Below are positions 32,308 through 42,151 of a stretch of DNA of 64,000 nt, one piece after another. This DNA is from an uncultured Lachnospiraceae bacterium (GTDB lineage Bacteria; Bacillota; Clostridia; Lachnospirales; Lachnospiraceae). Each line of letters starts with the position of its first letter. Position 1 is the stretch's first letter. Location: positions 1 through 64,000 of the forward strand of contig CAJTXA010000011.1 of NCBI GenBank assembly GCA_910579865.1. The letters run 5' to 3'. The position numbers and the translations under genes are program-made. The notes under the pieces were generated by a model. That model saw only the letters and a program-made list of their open reading frames with translations, searched no databases and had not been told where the DNA came from.

Positions 32308-33114
32308 CTATTGAGGCTGTTTTCCAATATAAGCTGCAATTCCACCATCTACATAAAGAATTAAGCCGTTTACAAAATCAGATGCAGAAGAAGCTAAAAA
32401 TACAGCTGGTCCTTGTAAATCTTCTGCTTCTCCCCAACGAGCAGCTGGAGTTTTTGCAATGATAAACTGATCAAATGGATGACGAGAACCATCTGGCTGT
32501 ACTTCACGAAGAGGTGCTGTTTGAGGAGTTGCAATATAACCTGGTCCAATTCCATTACATTGAATGTTATATTCACCATATTCAGACGCAATATTTTTTG
32601 TAAGCATCTTTAATCCACCTTTTGCTGCTGCATAAGCGGAAACAGTTTCACGTCCAAACTCTGACATCATAGAACAGATATTAATAATCTTTCCGCCACC
32701 TTTTTTAATCATAGAAGGAATGACTGCCTTTGCAACAATAAATGGTCCATTTAAATCAATATCAATTACCTGTCTAAAATCTTTTGCAGACATCTCAATC
32801 ATTGGAATTCTCTTGATAATTCCAGCATTATTTACTAAAATATCAATCACACCAACTTCTTTTTCAATTGCTGCTACCATTTCGTTTACCTGATCTTCAT
32901 TGGTTACATCACATACATAACCATGTGCATCAATTCCTTGCTCCTTATAAGAAGCAATTCCTTTATCCACTAATTCTTGCTTAATATCATTAAAAACGAT
33001 TGTTGCACCTGCTGCTGCATATGCACTTGCAATTGCAAATCCAATTCCATAAGATGCACCTGTTACTAATGCTACTTTTCCCTCTAAGGAAAATTTTTCA
33101 ATAAAAGAACCCAT
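32308..33114 (-). CDS. kduD: KduD-like 2-keto-3-deoxygluconate (or gluconate 5-) dehydrogenase
   Basis: This short-chain dehydrogenase of 268 residues carries the NAD-binding TGASYGIGFA motif (about residues 19-28), NNAG and the catalytic Tyr-Lys pair in SAYAAAKGGLK. The length, the GPFIVAKAVIPSMI region and the neighbour kduI favour the uronate-pathway enzyme interconverting 2,5-diketo-3-deoxygluconate and KDG. Many databases label the same group gluconate 5-dehydrogenase. ATG 33114 has GGAGG upstream; ATG 33129 overlaps that site. Confidence 0.88.
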   Translation of the reverse strand: MGSFIEKFSLEGKVALVTGASYGIGFAIASAYAAAGATIVFNDIKQELVDKGIASYKEQGIDAHGYVCDVTNEDQVNEMVAAIEKEVGVIDILVNNAGIIKRIPMIEMSAKDFRQVIDIDLNGPFIVAKAVIPSMIKKGGGKIINICSMMSEFGRETVSAYAAAKGGLKMLTKNIASEYGEYNIQCNGIGPGYIATPQTAPLREVQPDGSRHPFDQFIIAKTPAARWGEAEDLQGPAVFLASSASDFVNGLILYVDGGIAAYIGKQPQ

Positions 33115-33214
33115 TCTCTTTACCTCCATTCAGTAATCAAAATCATTTATTATAAAGAATAACGAACCAGTTATTCTTATAATCGACTCTTAAAATAATC
33201 TTTTTTATTTCCTT

Positions 33215-34078
33215 TTATCTTAAATCTTTCATATCTACGCCATCCATATCATCAAAATCTTGATTTTCTCCAACCATACCCCAGATAAAAGTATAAGCAT
33301 GTGTAGCAGAAGCACAATGGATTGACCAACTTGGAGAAATAACAGCTTCTTCATTTCTCATTACAATATGTCTTGTTTCTGTTGGTTCCCCCATATAGTG
33401 GAATACAACAGCATCTTCTGGAACATCAAAGTAAAGATATACTTCCATTCTTCTGTCATGTGTATGACAAGGCATGGTATTCCAAACACTTCCTGGTTCT
33501 AATTTTGTCATTCCCATTTCTAGCTGACAGCTTTCTACTTGTCCAGGCAAGATATATTTACAAATGGTTCGATGATTGGCATCCTCTAAACAACCAAGCT
33601 CTACCTTATTACAATCCTTTACAATTACAACCCCTTCTTCTTCGGTTCCTTCTGGTTTAATTAATACTGTTTTATAAGTCTTATGTGCAGGTGCACTGTT
33701 CATATATAACTTAGCTGGATTGGAAGCATCTGTACTTTGGAAAGAGATTTCCTTTGCACCCATTCCAATATACATTGCTTCTTTATAAGCCACAGTATAG
33801 GATTTTCCATCAATGGTAATAATTGCAGTCCCACCGATATTAATAATGCCAAGTTCTCTTCTTTGACAAAAATACTCAGCTCTTAACTCCTCTCCTGCTG
33901 TAAGAACTAATGTTTGATGAACTGGTGTAGCTGATCCTGTAATAATACGGTCAATATGACTGTATACCAATTTGATTTCGTCTGGAACAAATACATCCTG
34001 AATTAAAAATTCTTCCCGAAGTCGATTCGTATCATAATACTTCATATCTTTTGGACTTGCTGCTGTTCTTAATTCCAT
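33215..34078 (-). CDS. kduI: 5-keto-4-deoxyuronate isomerase
   Basis: KduI isomerises 5-keto-4-deoxyuronate from pectin or glycosaminoglycan breakdown. The 287-residue cupin shows the metal-ligand motif PCHTHDRRMEVYLYF and the C-terminal WSIHCASATHAYTFIWGMVGENQ. The MELRTAASPKDMKYYDT opening is typical. It is transcribed before kduD and after an IclR regulator. Confidence 0.95.
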   Translation of the reverse strand: MELRTAASPKDMKYYDTNRLREEFLIQDVFVPDEIKLVYSHIDRIITGSATPVHQTLVLTAGEELRAEYFCQRRELGIINIGGTAIITIDGKSYTVAYKEAMYIGMGAKEISFQSTDASNPAKLYMNSAPAHKTYKTVLIKPEGTEEEGVVIVKDCNKVELGCLEDANHRTICKYILPGQVESCQLEMGMTKLEPGSVWNTMPCHTHDRRMEVYLYFDVPEDAVVFHYMGEPTETRHIVMRNEEAVISPSWSIHCASATHAYTFIWGMVGENQDFDDMDGVDMKDLR

Positions 34079-34119
34079 GTTTTTTTCTCCTTTTTTATAA
34101 AATTTTTAATAAGAACGAT

Positions 34120-34896
34120 TTATTGTCTTATTTCTGCTATTCGATATCCCATTCTTGCAGAAATATTTCTTGCAGTTTGACAAACAATTTTGCTATACTC
34201 TTCATCTTTTTCTATCGTAAAGAAACTGGAAGGACCAGCGGAACTAATTGCAGCAATAATTTTCCCACGATAATCATAAATGGGAGCAGCAATACATCGG
34301 ATCCCTTCATCATGTTCTTCATTATCTACTGTCCAGCCTCTCATTCGCCCTACTTTAATCTCATCTAATACAGCTTCTGGTGATAATAAAGTAGTTTCTG
34401 TTAGCTGTTCCATTGAACAACATCGTAAAAGAGACAAGATTGTTTGATTATCTGTATCTAAAAGTAAGCTTTTACCCAGTCCAGAGCAATAAACTGGAAT
34501 CCGCTTTCCTATTTGAGAATAAAGCCGAAAGTTTTTTGTGACTTCTACCTTATCGATATAAACAGCATCATTACCATCTAAAATAGCAAGATGAGAAGAT
34601 TGTCCTAATTTTGCCGTAAGTTCATTTAAAAATGGCTTCGCTTCTGTTGTAAGTTCAATACTTCCAAGCTTTCGACTAGTCAATTCTACAAACTGCATCC
34701 CAAGACTATATACACCATCTACTGTTTTTTCTAAATAACCTCTGTCTGTAATCGCATTTAATATTCTGTGCGCCGTACTCTTATTTAATGAAAGCCGTCG
34801 CGCAACGTCAGAAACCCCAAGTCCCTGCGGCTCTACAGCTAACAGTTCGATAATATCAAAGGTACGGTCAATTACCTGTACTCCTTTTTCTGACAT
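34120..34896 (-). CDS. IclR-family regulator of the kdu operon
   Basis: The 258-residue regulator has an N-terminal winged helix (LGVSDVARRLSLNKSTAHRILNAITDRGYLEK) and a C-terminal effector domain (residues about 80-255, with IPVYCSGLGKSLL and IAAPIYDYRGKIIAAISSAG). IclR-type KdgR proteins sense KDG, so control of kduID by a uronate intermediate is likely. I set the start at 34896, ten bases after AAAGGAG, where family members begin; the longer frame to 34977 extends into the promoter region. Confidence 0.92.
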   Translation of the reverse strand: MSEKGVQVIDRTFDIIELLAVEPQGLGVSDVARRLSLNKSTAHRILNAITDRGYLEKTVDGVYSLGMQFVELTSRKLGSIELTTEAKPFLNELTAKLGQSSHLAILDGNDAVYIDKVEVTKNFRLYSQIGKRIPVYCSGLGKSLLLDTDNQTILSLLRCCSMEQLTETTLLSPEAVLDEIKVGRMRGWTVDNEEHDEGIRCIAAPIYDYRGKIIAAISSAGPSSFFTIEKDEEYSKIVCQTARNISARMGYRIAEIRQ

Positions 34897-35008
34897 AGTA
34901 TGCGTACTCCTTTTCTTTTTGTTCCATATTATGAACCGCTGTATCATTATTATATCACATTCCCTATCAATGTGCAAGCGGTATCTTTCAAAATTTTTAA
35001 AATTCTTA

Positions 35009-35057
35009 TCCTAAAAAATAAAAACAGGATTGAAATAGTGCACTATCTCTTTCCTGT
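35009..35057 (-). terminator. Terminator of the cytidylate-kinase-like gene
   Basis: ACAGGA and TCCTGT arms enclose the inner palindrome ATAGTGCACTAT. On the minus strand the stem is followed by TTTTTATTTTTTA, a good U-tract. Confidence 0.7.
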
Positions 35058-35071
35058 TGTAAATGAACTTT

Positions 35072-35710
35072 TTAACCAAATGTGTAATTCTGTTTTTTTA
35101 TTTTAACAAATTCTTCCATTAACTGTACAGTGCCTTCTATTCCAAGAATTCCACTATCGACAGAAAGATCATAACTTTTTGCATCTCCCCATTTTTTACT
35201 AGAATAATAATTATAGTAACTAGCTCGTTTTTTATCTGTTTTTACAATAATATCTTTAGCTTTTTCATCTGTTAATTCATAAATTCGTTTAATTCGTTTG
35301 ATTCGATTTTCCAAACTAGCATGGATAAATACACTATATGTATGTGGATAGTCCTCTAATGCATAATCTGCACAACGTCCCACAATAATACAAGATTCCT
35401 GATTTGCTAATTTTTTTATTGCATCAAATTGAGCTAGAAATACTTTATGGTTAATTGGCATATCCATATATCCAGAAGAAGAATATCCCATCGAATAAGT
35501 ATCCATCACAAGTGAATATAAAAAACTACTGGTAGGCTTTTCATCATGAGATTCAAATAATTCATGACATAAACCACTTTCCTTTGCTGCTACCGCAAGA
35601 AGTTCTTTATCATAACATTTAATATTAAGCCTTTTTGCTAACATCTGCCCAATTTCTCTTCCTGCACTTCCATATTGCCTTCCGATTGTGATTACTAAAT
35701 TGTTATTCAT
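35072..35710 (-). CDS. Cytidylate-kinase-like family protein
   Basis: The 212-residue protein has a P-loop-like start (VITIGRQYGSAGREIGQMLAKRL), the conserved CYDKELLAVAAKESGL and VGRCADYAL segments, and a lid region (KKRASYYNYYSSKKWGDAKSYDL). This is the Cytidylate_kin2 group, frequent in Lachnospiraceae; its substrate is not established. It has its own ribosome-binding site and a terminator, so it is probably monocistronic. The glycine loop differs from a classic Walker A. Confidence 0.85.
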   Translation of the reverse strand: MNNNLVITIGRQYGSAGREIGQMLAKRLNIKCYDKELLAVAAKESGLCHELFESHDEKPTSSFLYSLVMDTYSMGYSSSGYMDMPINHKVFLAQFDAIKKLANQESCIIVGRCADYALEDYPHTYSVFIHASLENRIKRIKRIYELTDEKAKDIIVKTDKKRASYYNYYSSKKWGDAKSYDLSVDSGILGIEGTVQLMEEFVKIKKQNYTFG

Positions 35711-35850
35711 AAATCATCTCTCCTTTCATCGGAACTCAATTCTTTTCCTTATTTCTATTATAAAGTAAATTTTCAAAAAAGTATACCATTTTCTTTAAAA
35801 TTTTATAAAAATTAAAACATTCCTTTTCTTTTTTAATTCGATTTATAGAA

Positions 35851-36777
35851 TTACAGCAATTTTAACTTCTGTAATAATTCTAAAAAATAAACAGGAATTG
35901 GAGCAATAAACTCTTGATAGACACCAGAAGATGGATGTAGAAACCCCAAAACTTTAGCATGAAGAGTTTGTCCTTCTAGATAAGGAAAGGGACATCGTTC
36001 TGGGCCATATACACGATCTCCTAAAATTGGATGATGAATACTCGCCATATGCACTCGAATCTGATGGGTACGTCCAGTTTCTAATTGACATTCAATGTAG
36101 CTGTATCCTTGTCCATAAGCTAACACACGATAATGTGTGACTGCTTTTCTTCCACTCGTCCCATTTGGAAAAACAGCCATCTTTTTTCGTTCCACTGGAT
36201 GTCTCCCAATTGGAAGATCAATGGTGCCTTCTTCTTTTCGAATTTCTCCATGTACAATTGCACAGTATTTTCTAGTGATAGAATGTACTTTTAACTGTTC
36301 TGCAAGGCAGGTATGTGATTTATCATTTTTACAGACTACTAATGCACCAGTTGTATCTTTATCAATGCGATGCACAATTCCAGGACGCATTACGCCATTG
36401 ATACCAGAAAGCTGATTTCCACAATGAAAAAGCAGGGCATTTACTAGAGTTCCGCTGTTATGCCCCGCTGCCGGATGTACGACCATCCCTTTTGGTTTAT
36501 TTACTACAATCAGATCAGCATCTTCATATAAAATATCGATTGGAATGGATTCTGGTAACGCTTCTGGTTCTTCTAAATCTGGCAAACATAATACAATCTC
36601 ATCACCAGGATTTAATTCATAGCGAGGTTTTATACCTTTTCCATTTACAATTATTTTTCCATCTTTGATTAATTTCTGAAGAAAAGAACGAGAAAGTGTC
36701 TCTTCTGTTTCTGCTAAATATTTATCAATTCTCTCTCCTGCTTGTTCTTCTGTAATATAGATTTTCTTTTCCTGCAT
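35851..36777 (-). CDS. rluD: RluD-type 23S rRNA pseudouridine synthase
   Basis: The 308-residue enzyme has an N-terminal S4 RNA-binding domain (residues about 10-80) and a catalytic domain with the signature HRIDKDTTGALVVCK, whose Asp is the nucleophile. ETGRTHQIRVHMA is also present. In Firmicutes this position after lspA usually holds the RluD homologue (YlyB type), so the exact target uridines are inferred. Six bases separate it from lspA. Confidence 0.92.
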   Translation of the reverse strand: MQEKKIYITEEQAGERIDKYLAETEETLSRSFLQKLIKDGKIIVNGKGIKPRYELNPGDEIVLCLPDLEEPEALPESIPIDILYEDADLIVVNKPKGMVVHPAAGHNSGTLVNALLFHCGNQLSGINGVMRPGIVHRIDKDTTGALVVCKNDKSHTCLAEQLKVHSITRKYCAIVHGEIRKEEGTIDLPIGRHPVERKKMAVFPNGTSGRKAVTHYRVLAYGQGYSYIECQLETGRTHQIRVHMASIHHPILGDRVYGPERCPFPYLEGQTLHAKVLGFLHPSSGVYQEFIAPIPVYFLELLQKLKLL

Positions 36778-36783
36778 AGGAAT

Positions 36784-37317
36784 TCACTTCCAATCCTTAA
36801 TTTTATTTTTTGAAATCCAATCCTGCATTTCCTCTTCTTTATAATAAAAAAAAGAAAGGCCTAACGCACAGATAACCGAAACAGTAACATAAATATCCGC
36901 CATATTAAATACTGGAAAATCAATCAGTTTAAAATATAAAAAATCGACTACATATCCATTTTTTATTCGATCAATCATATTTCCAACTGCTCCAGCAAAG
37001 CTGGCAATTACACAGATACGAAAAGGAAGATAACGCTTTTTTACAGGAATTCTTCTATAGAACCAAATTAAACCAAACATCGTCAATATGGTAAGAATTA
37101 AAAAAATCCAGCGTTGGTTTTGAAAAATTCCAAATGCAGCCCCTCTATTCTCTAAATAAAAAAGTTCAAATACCTGTTCTATAATTACAATAGGTGATGC
37201 ACCTTTTAAATGTAGAACAGCCAAATATTTTGTCCACTGATCCAAACAAACCAATAAAAAAACAAAAATGCCAGCTCCTAGTTTATTTTTTATAGAAATA
37301 TTTCTTTCTTCTTTCAT
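36784..37317 (-). CDS. lspA: Signal peptidase II (lipoprotein)
   Basis: LspA removes lipoprotein signal peptides in the membrane. The 177-residue protein has four hydrophobic helices and the two catalytic aspartates in GNMIDRIKNGYVVDFL and FNMADIYV. NRGAAFGIF is also characteristic. It lies between aroB and rluD and ends in a basic tail (WISKNKIKDWK). It is longer than average by about 20 residues. Confidence 0.95.
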   Translation of the reverse strand: MKEERNISIKNKLGAGIFVFLLVCLDQWTKYLAVLHLKGASPIVIIEQVFELFYLENRGAAFGIFQNQRWIFLILTILTMFGLIWFYRRIPVKKRYLPFRICVIASFAGAVGNMIDRIKNGYVVDFLYFKLIDFPVFNMADIYVTVSVICALGLSFFYYKEEEMQDWISKNKIKDWK

Positions 37318-37320
37318 GTT

Positions 37321-38415
37321 TTAACTTTGTGCTCCAATCTCTTCTAAGGCTTGCTTCATTTCTGCATCGGTAACAGTTTGATCGATATAAGCCTTTCCTA
37401 TTCTTTCAAGTAAAATAAATTTTACTTTTCCTTGTTCCATTTTTTTATCATTTTTACTTACTGCTATAATTTCTTTTGCAGATAATCCTTCTATTGAAAC
37501 TGGAAGATGAAACTCTTTTAGCAAAGAAACAACTTCTTGATACATTTGTTCTGATAACTGTCCTCGATGGACTCCAATTCGAAAGGCTGCTAAAATACCA
37601 AGTCCAACACACTCCCCATGTAACAAAGAAAAATTTATCAATCGCTCAATCGCATGTCCTAATGTATGTCCAAAATTTAAAAGTGCCCGATCTCCTTTTT
37701 CTTTTGGATCTCGTTCCACTATATTTCGCTTTACCTGACAACTTTTTATAATCATTTCTTCTAATGTGGAAAGTTCTCTCTTTTTGATTGAATCTAGATG
37801 GCGGATTAACCATTGATAATAAACTTCATCTTGGATAAGACCATGTTTTATAATTTCACCCATACCAGAAAAATATTCCTTTTCAGTTAGTGTATTTAAC
37901 ACTTCTAAATTCATATAGACTAACTTTGGCTGATAGAACGCACCTACCATATTTTTATAACAGTCAAAATCTACTCCTGTTTTTCCACCAATACTAGAAT
38001 CCACTTGTGCTAATAAAGAAGTTGGAAATTGGATAAAATCGATTCCTCTAAGATAGGTAGCAGCAGTATAACCTGTTAAATCACCGACTACGCCGCCTCC
38101 TAATGCCAGTAATAAATCCTGTCGCTCAAAGTGATGAAGAATTAAAAACTCGTATAGTTTTTGTACAGTTGATAAATTTTTATTTGCTTCTCCAGCAGGA
38201 AAAGTAAATACAACAACTGTTTTTGTGATAGAAAGCAAAAGGTTTTTTACTTTTTCTGCATAATAACTACCCACTGTACTTTCTGTTACAATTGCTATCT
38301 TTCGATTCGAACAGTTTTGCTTTTTTAATTCTTCACATAACTTTTTATTATTTTTTTCTATTACAATATCATAAATTGGTTTCTCTTTTTGATGAACTGT
38401 AATTTTTTGTGCCAT
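37321..38415 (-). CDS. aroB: 3-dehydroquinate synthase
   Basis: AroB catalyses the second step of the shikimate pathway, using NAD and a divalent metal. The 364-residue protein contains LALGGGVVGDLTGYTAATYLRGIDF, QFPTSLLAQVDSSIGGKTGVDF and the metal-ligand region LLNFGHTLGHAIE. It is intact. It precedes lspA with almost no gap, so the two are cotranscribed despite unrelated roles. Confidence 0.96.
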   Translation of the reverse strand: MAQKITVHQKEKPIYDIVIEKNNKKLCEELKKQNCSNRKIAIVTESTVGSYYAEKVKNLLLSITKTVVVFTFPAGEANKNLSTVQKLYEFLILHHFERQDLLLALGGGVVGDLTGYTAATYLRGIDFIQFPTSLLAQVDSSIGGKTGVDFDCYKNMVGAFYQPKLVYMNLEVLNTLTEKEYFSGMGEIIKHGLIQDEVYYQWLIRHLDSIKKRELSTLEEMIIKSCQVKRNIVERDPKEKGDRALLNFGHTLGHAIERLINFSLLHGECVGLGILAAFRIGVHRGQLSEQMYQEVVSLLKEFHLPVSIEGLSAKEIIAVSKNDKKMEQGKVKFILLERIGKAYIDQTVTDAEMKQALEEIGAQS

Positions 38416-38427
38416 TTCTTCTCTCCT

Positions 38428-39183
38428 TTATTGATATTTTAAAATAGAAACAATCTGTTTTCCCTTTTTTGTATTTCCAATTACTTCTAAAAATAAAAAT
38501 TTCCCATATCCACGAACAGATACAACATCTTTTGGTTTTAATAAATAACTAGAAGATTCCTCTAAACGGCTATTTACAAATACTTTCTTTTCTTTAATTA
38601 AATTTGATAACTGACTTCTAGAACCAGAAAATACAACAGATAGCACACTGTCTAGCCGAGGAGAAGCTACAAAACCTTGTAGTTTCTCCATACGTGGCTG
38701 AAGTTGATCGGGTGTACCTTGAAACGATCGACAAATGAAATTTGTGTGTTTGACACAAGAAAGATGTTCCATAATATACTCGCTCATTTTTTGCATACAA
38801 AATAAGTAAGCAAATTTCTCTTGTACAAGAATATCTCCAAGCATAGCACGCTCAATTCCCAAGTTTATCAATGCTCCAAGATAGTCTCTATGAGATAATT
38901 CTTCTGAAAATTTTACTTGTATGGGTACGATTTCCAGAACGGAAATCGGTGAATATTCTTTATAAAGCTCTTTATCTGGTAGAAAACAAATTACTTTACG
39001 TTCGCTAAAAGGAGTGCCGCCGTTTAATCTATAATCAATCGGCGGCACACTTTTTCTGTGGCTGAAAAATAAATTCTGTTCGTATAAAGACAAAAAATTT
39101 GTGTTAGTTGGAATATTTTTCTGATATGCCGCATTGGCAAGATCAAAAATATGTTTTAACAATAACTGTTCTTCTTTTGTCAT
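38428..39183 (-). CDS. ylmH: YlmH-type S4 RNA-binding protein
   Basis: The 251-residue protein matches YlmH, encoded in the Firmicutes division cluster and reported to act on stalled ribosomes. It has an N-terminal mixed domain with RDYLGALINLGIERAMLGDIL and a C-terminal S4 domain (residues about 180-250: SRLDSVLS-like region and FSGSRSQLSNLIKEKKVFVNSR). It follows sepF, the conserved order. Confidence 0.92.
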   Translation of the reverse strand: MTKEEQLLLKHIFDLANAAYQKNIPTNTNFLSLYEQNLFFSHRKSVPPIDYRLNGGTPFSERKVICFLPDKELYKEYSPISVLEIVPIQVKFSEELSHRDYLGALINLGIERAMLGDILVQEKFAYLFCMQKMSEYIMEHLSCVKHTNFICRSFQGTPDQLQPRMEKLQGFVASPRLDSVLSVVFSGSRSQLSNLIKEKKVFVNSRLEESSSYLLKPKDVVSVRGYGKFLFLEVIGNTKKGKQIVSILKYQ

Positions 39184-39193
39184 TTCCTCTCTC

Positions 39194-39739
39194 CTACATA
39201 CCAGCAGAACGATAAGCTGTTACATCAAAACCATTTGTTCCACTAGAAGTCATTAGCTCTTGAAAATCTCCAGAAATTTCTACTGATTCTGGTGTAATTA
39301 CAAAAATATAATTCGAAACTTTTTGTAAATTCCCATTAATCGAATAGCAAGCTCCAGAAGAAAAATCAATAATTCTCTGCGCAATACTCACTTGCAGCCC
39401 TTCTAAGTTTAGAATTACGGCTCTTCCAGCCAATAGCGTATCCGAAATTTCTCTCCCATCTTCCACAGAGGTAGGTTTAATCACACACACTTCCATTTGT
39501 TTTTCTGATGTGCTTGTCCCTCTCATTGGAATAATTTTATTTTGTCTGGTAGATTTTGCTTTCGTTTGTTGTCGATTTGGAGCAGAATCGGATTCTTCCT
39601 CGTAATCATCTTCACTATTACGGACATCTTTTTTGATAAAAGATTTTCTGGTTCTAGCAGGCACCTCTTCATAATCATCTTCAAAGTCATCCTCATACTC
39701 ATCTTCTAAATGTAAGATATTCATTAATCCATTAAACAT
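39194..39739 (-). CDS. sepF: Cell-division protein SepF
   Basis: SepF anchors and aligns FtsZ filaments at the division site. The 181-residue protein has a short N-terminal amphipathic membrane-binding segment (MFNGLMNILHL), an acidic disordered linker (residues about 15-75) and a C-terminal SepF core (VCVIKPTSVEDGREISDTLLAGRAVILNLEGL ... RIIDFSSGACYSING). Its start overlaps the end of yggS by eight bases. Confidence 0.95.
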   Translation of the reverse strand: MFNGLMNILHLEDEYEDDFEDDYEEVPARTRKSFIKKDVRNSEDDYEEESDSAPNRQQTKAKSTRQNKIIPMRGTSTSEKQMEVCVIKPTSVEDGREISDTLLAGRAVILNLEGLQVSIAQRIIDFSSGACYSINGNLQKVSNYIFVITPESVEISGDFQELMTSSGTNGFDVTAYRSAGM

Positions 39740-40454
39740 TCACTTCATCCTCTTTCTTTATTTGATAAAACCGTTCGCCAAATATTCCTGTGCCCACACG
39801 AACGTGCGTTGCACCTTCCTCGATTGCAATTTCATAATCATTTGTCATACCCATAGATAAAATTTCCATATTTACATTATCAATGTTTTTCTTTTGAATG
39901 TCAATATACAATTGAGATAAATTTTTAAAATATTCTCTATTTTCTTCTGGATTTGCCACATAAGGGGCACTTGTCATTAGTCCTTTTATCCTAATATGTG
40001 GCATAATTGCAACTTTTTGGATAAATTCTTGCACTTCTATCGGAGAAATGCCATATTTTGTTTCTTCTTGTGCAATATTAACTTCAATTAAGATAAAAAC
40101 TTCTTTTCCTAATTTCTTTGCCTCTTGTTCAATCTGTTCTGCTAACCGAATGGAATCTACCGAATGAATTAAACAGGCCTTTTGTATCACTTGCTTTACT
40201 TTATTTCTCTGTAGATGCCCAATCATATGCCAATGGATCCTTTCTGGAAGACAAGCTGCTTTTTCACAAAGTTCTTGTACTTTATTCTCTCCAAATTCAA
40301 AAATTCCTTCTTTATAAACGGTTTCTATCATAGAAATGGGTTTGGTTTTACTTACTGCAATTAAAGTTACTTCTTCCCGCTTCCGACCAGAACGAATACA
40401 GGCTTGCTCAATTCGTCTTTCCACTTCTTTTAAATTATTTTGCAACTGTTCCAA
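39732..40454 (-). CDS. yggS: YggS-type PLP homeostasis protein
   Basis: The 240-residue PLP-binding barrel protein has the PLP lysine in LIAVSKTKP and the family signatures FGENKVQE, WHMIGHLQRNK and LSMGMTNDYEIAIEEGATHVRVGTGIFG. It balances cellular vitamin B6 and has no known catalytic reaction. It begins at TTG 40454, with a GGA-type site upstream. It lies between the HlyD-like gene and sepF. Confidence 0.94.
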   Translation of the reverse strand: MEQLQNNLKEVERRIEQACIRSGRKREEVTLIAVSKTKPISMIETVYKEGIFEFGENKVQELCEKAACLPERIHWHMIGHLQRNKVKQVIQKACLIHSVDSIRLAEQIEQEAKKLGKEVFILIEVNIAQEETKYGISPIEVQEFIQKVAIMPHIRIKGLMTSAPYVANPEENREYFKNLSQLYIDIQKKNIDNVNMEILSMGMTNDYEIAIEEGATHVRVGTGIFGERFYQIKKEDEVNV

Positions 40455-40479
40455 TTCGTTTTTTCCTCCTTTTCAAAAT

Positions 40480-41901
40480 TTACTGATAAATAACTTGATT
40501 CTCTTTTACTGTCTTACTATTTAAGATAATATGATCATAGAGAGAAAGGCCATATCGAGTATCAGTTTTTACAATATAATATTCATCATTTTCTGTTAAA
40601 ATCTCAATAAAACGAAAAACAGTATAACCTTGATTTACAGTGTAAACACCTTTTAAAGAAGCAGTTGCACCAATTTGATATCTTGTACTGCCATCGGTCT
40701 GATTTAAATAAGTACCAACAGAAAACCCTTCTTCTTCCAGACTAATATAATAGTATTCCTCATCAGAAGAATAAATGGTAGGAGATACAAAACGTGATTC
40801 TTGTTCCTGTTTTTCAGTATTATATCCATCAATCAAAAAACCTGCCTGATTTTCACCATTTGTAATACGATACTCTTTTGGAATCATATAAAAATTTTTT
40901 TCTACAAGAGCTGTTTTTGGAATTTTTAATCCTGTTTCTACTAATTCTTGTATCTCAAAATCTAAAAATCGTTCGGATAAATAGCGAACCATATAATTTT
41001 GAATCAAAATCTCTCCAAATGTACCAGTTTCATTTGAAAATAAAGAAAAATCACCTGTAATCTCAAATCCATCTTTTTCCATCTGAATTGTCAATGTTGA
41101 CTTATCACGATAACTTGGAAGATCCTCTTCTGGAATTGGAAAAATTAAAGACCATTGATCCGAGGTCACTGTTTTATAAATTGCACCATTATCTGTTAAT
41201 AGTTCTCCTGATTTTATACTTTTTCTTGTATAAGAAGAAGTAAAATCTGCTGCTGTAACCTGCTCCTTTGTATATCCTTCATATCCATCTATACAATAAG
41301 AAATGGTTCCTGTTTTAGAAGCCGTTCCTTGTAAAAAAGCACCGCCTATCTGCGCTTGTACTACCTGCTCTAAATTTGCAATATTACTGCTGTTTGCAAG
41401 TTCTAATATGCTGTAATCCATTTCAATCTTCATATTATAAACTTCATGAAAATTTAATGAATCATAGGACATACAATAAGAAGTTAATTTTGTTTTTAAA
41501 TCGGAAAGATCGCTTTCTTCTAAGCTTTTACTACTGTCAGAAAACAATAATTCAGAAAGCCGTCCACTTTCATCTAATGTATAAATAACATCTCCTATTC
41601 CAGCTCGTCCACCCTCACGAAGATAATAATTAACATAACCAGAACCATTTGCATAAGAAACTTCTTCTTGTCGCAAAATCAATCCAGTATAACTTTTTGA
41701 TCTTGTCAGCGAACCTTGCACTGATACTTCATAAATAGAAATCCGTTCTCTAGTAAGATAGATTCCTATACTAATTATCATATAGAGAAAGATAACTGAA
41801 AAAATAAACACACCCATATTCAATCGTACACGATAATTATGAATCGAAACAACTTTTTTTGTTCGTCTTCTTCGTTTTTTTCTTCGTTTCGAAACAGCCA
41901 C
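40480..41901 (-). CDS. HlyD-like membrane-anchored protein
   Basis: The 473-residue protein starts with a very basic cytoplasmic tail (SKRRKKRRRRTKK), has one membrane helix (about 28-50) and a long extracytoplasmic part. That part resembles the barrel and lipoyl-like regions of HlyD-type adaptors (GSLTRSKSYTGLILRQEEV, GGRAGIGDVIYTLDESG). No ABC transporter is adjacent. It is regularly found upstream of yggS-sepF in Lachnospiraceae, so a role at the division site is conceivable but unproven. The start is a GTG. Confidence 0.75.
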   Translation of the reverse strand: MAVSKRRKKRRRRTKKVVSIHNYRVRLNMGVFIFSVIFLYMIISIGIYLTRERISIYEVSVQGSLTRSKSYTGLILRQEEVSYANGSGYVNYYLREGGRAGIGDVIYTLDESGRLSELLFSDSSKSLEESDLSDLKTKLTSYCMSYDSLNFHEVYNMKIEMDYSILELANSSNIANLEQVVQAQIGGAFLQGTASKTGTISYCIDGYEGYTKEQVTAADFTSSYTRKSIKSGELLTDNGAIYKTVTSDQWSLIFPIPEEDLPSYRDKSTLTIQMEKDGFEITGDFSLFSNETGTFGEILIQNYMVRYLSERFLDFEIQELVETGLKIPKTALVEKNFYMIPKEYRITNGENQAGFLIDGYNTEKQEQESRFVSPTIYSSDEEYYYISLEEEGFSVGTYLNQTDGSTRYQIGATASLKGVYTVNQGYTVFRFIEILTENDEYYIVKTDTRYGLSLYDHIILNSKTVKENQVIYQ

Positions 41902-42151
41902 TTTCTACCCTCATTTCCCAAACAGTATCATTTTTAATTTCTATTCATTATAGTATGCTTTTTTAAGAAAGAAAAGCATTTTTCTATATTTCAGCAAATT
42001 CGTAAACTTGCACAAAACACACGTTCTATTTTTTTTTACTAAATATTTCCTGATTTTTTTCTTATAAATAAAAAATTTTTGTTTATACTAAGGAGAAGAA
42101 AAGAAGCATCACATATTTTAATTGCGCCAAAAGGCAGAACGGAGGTTACAC

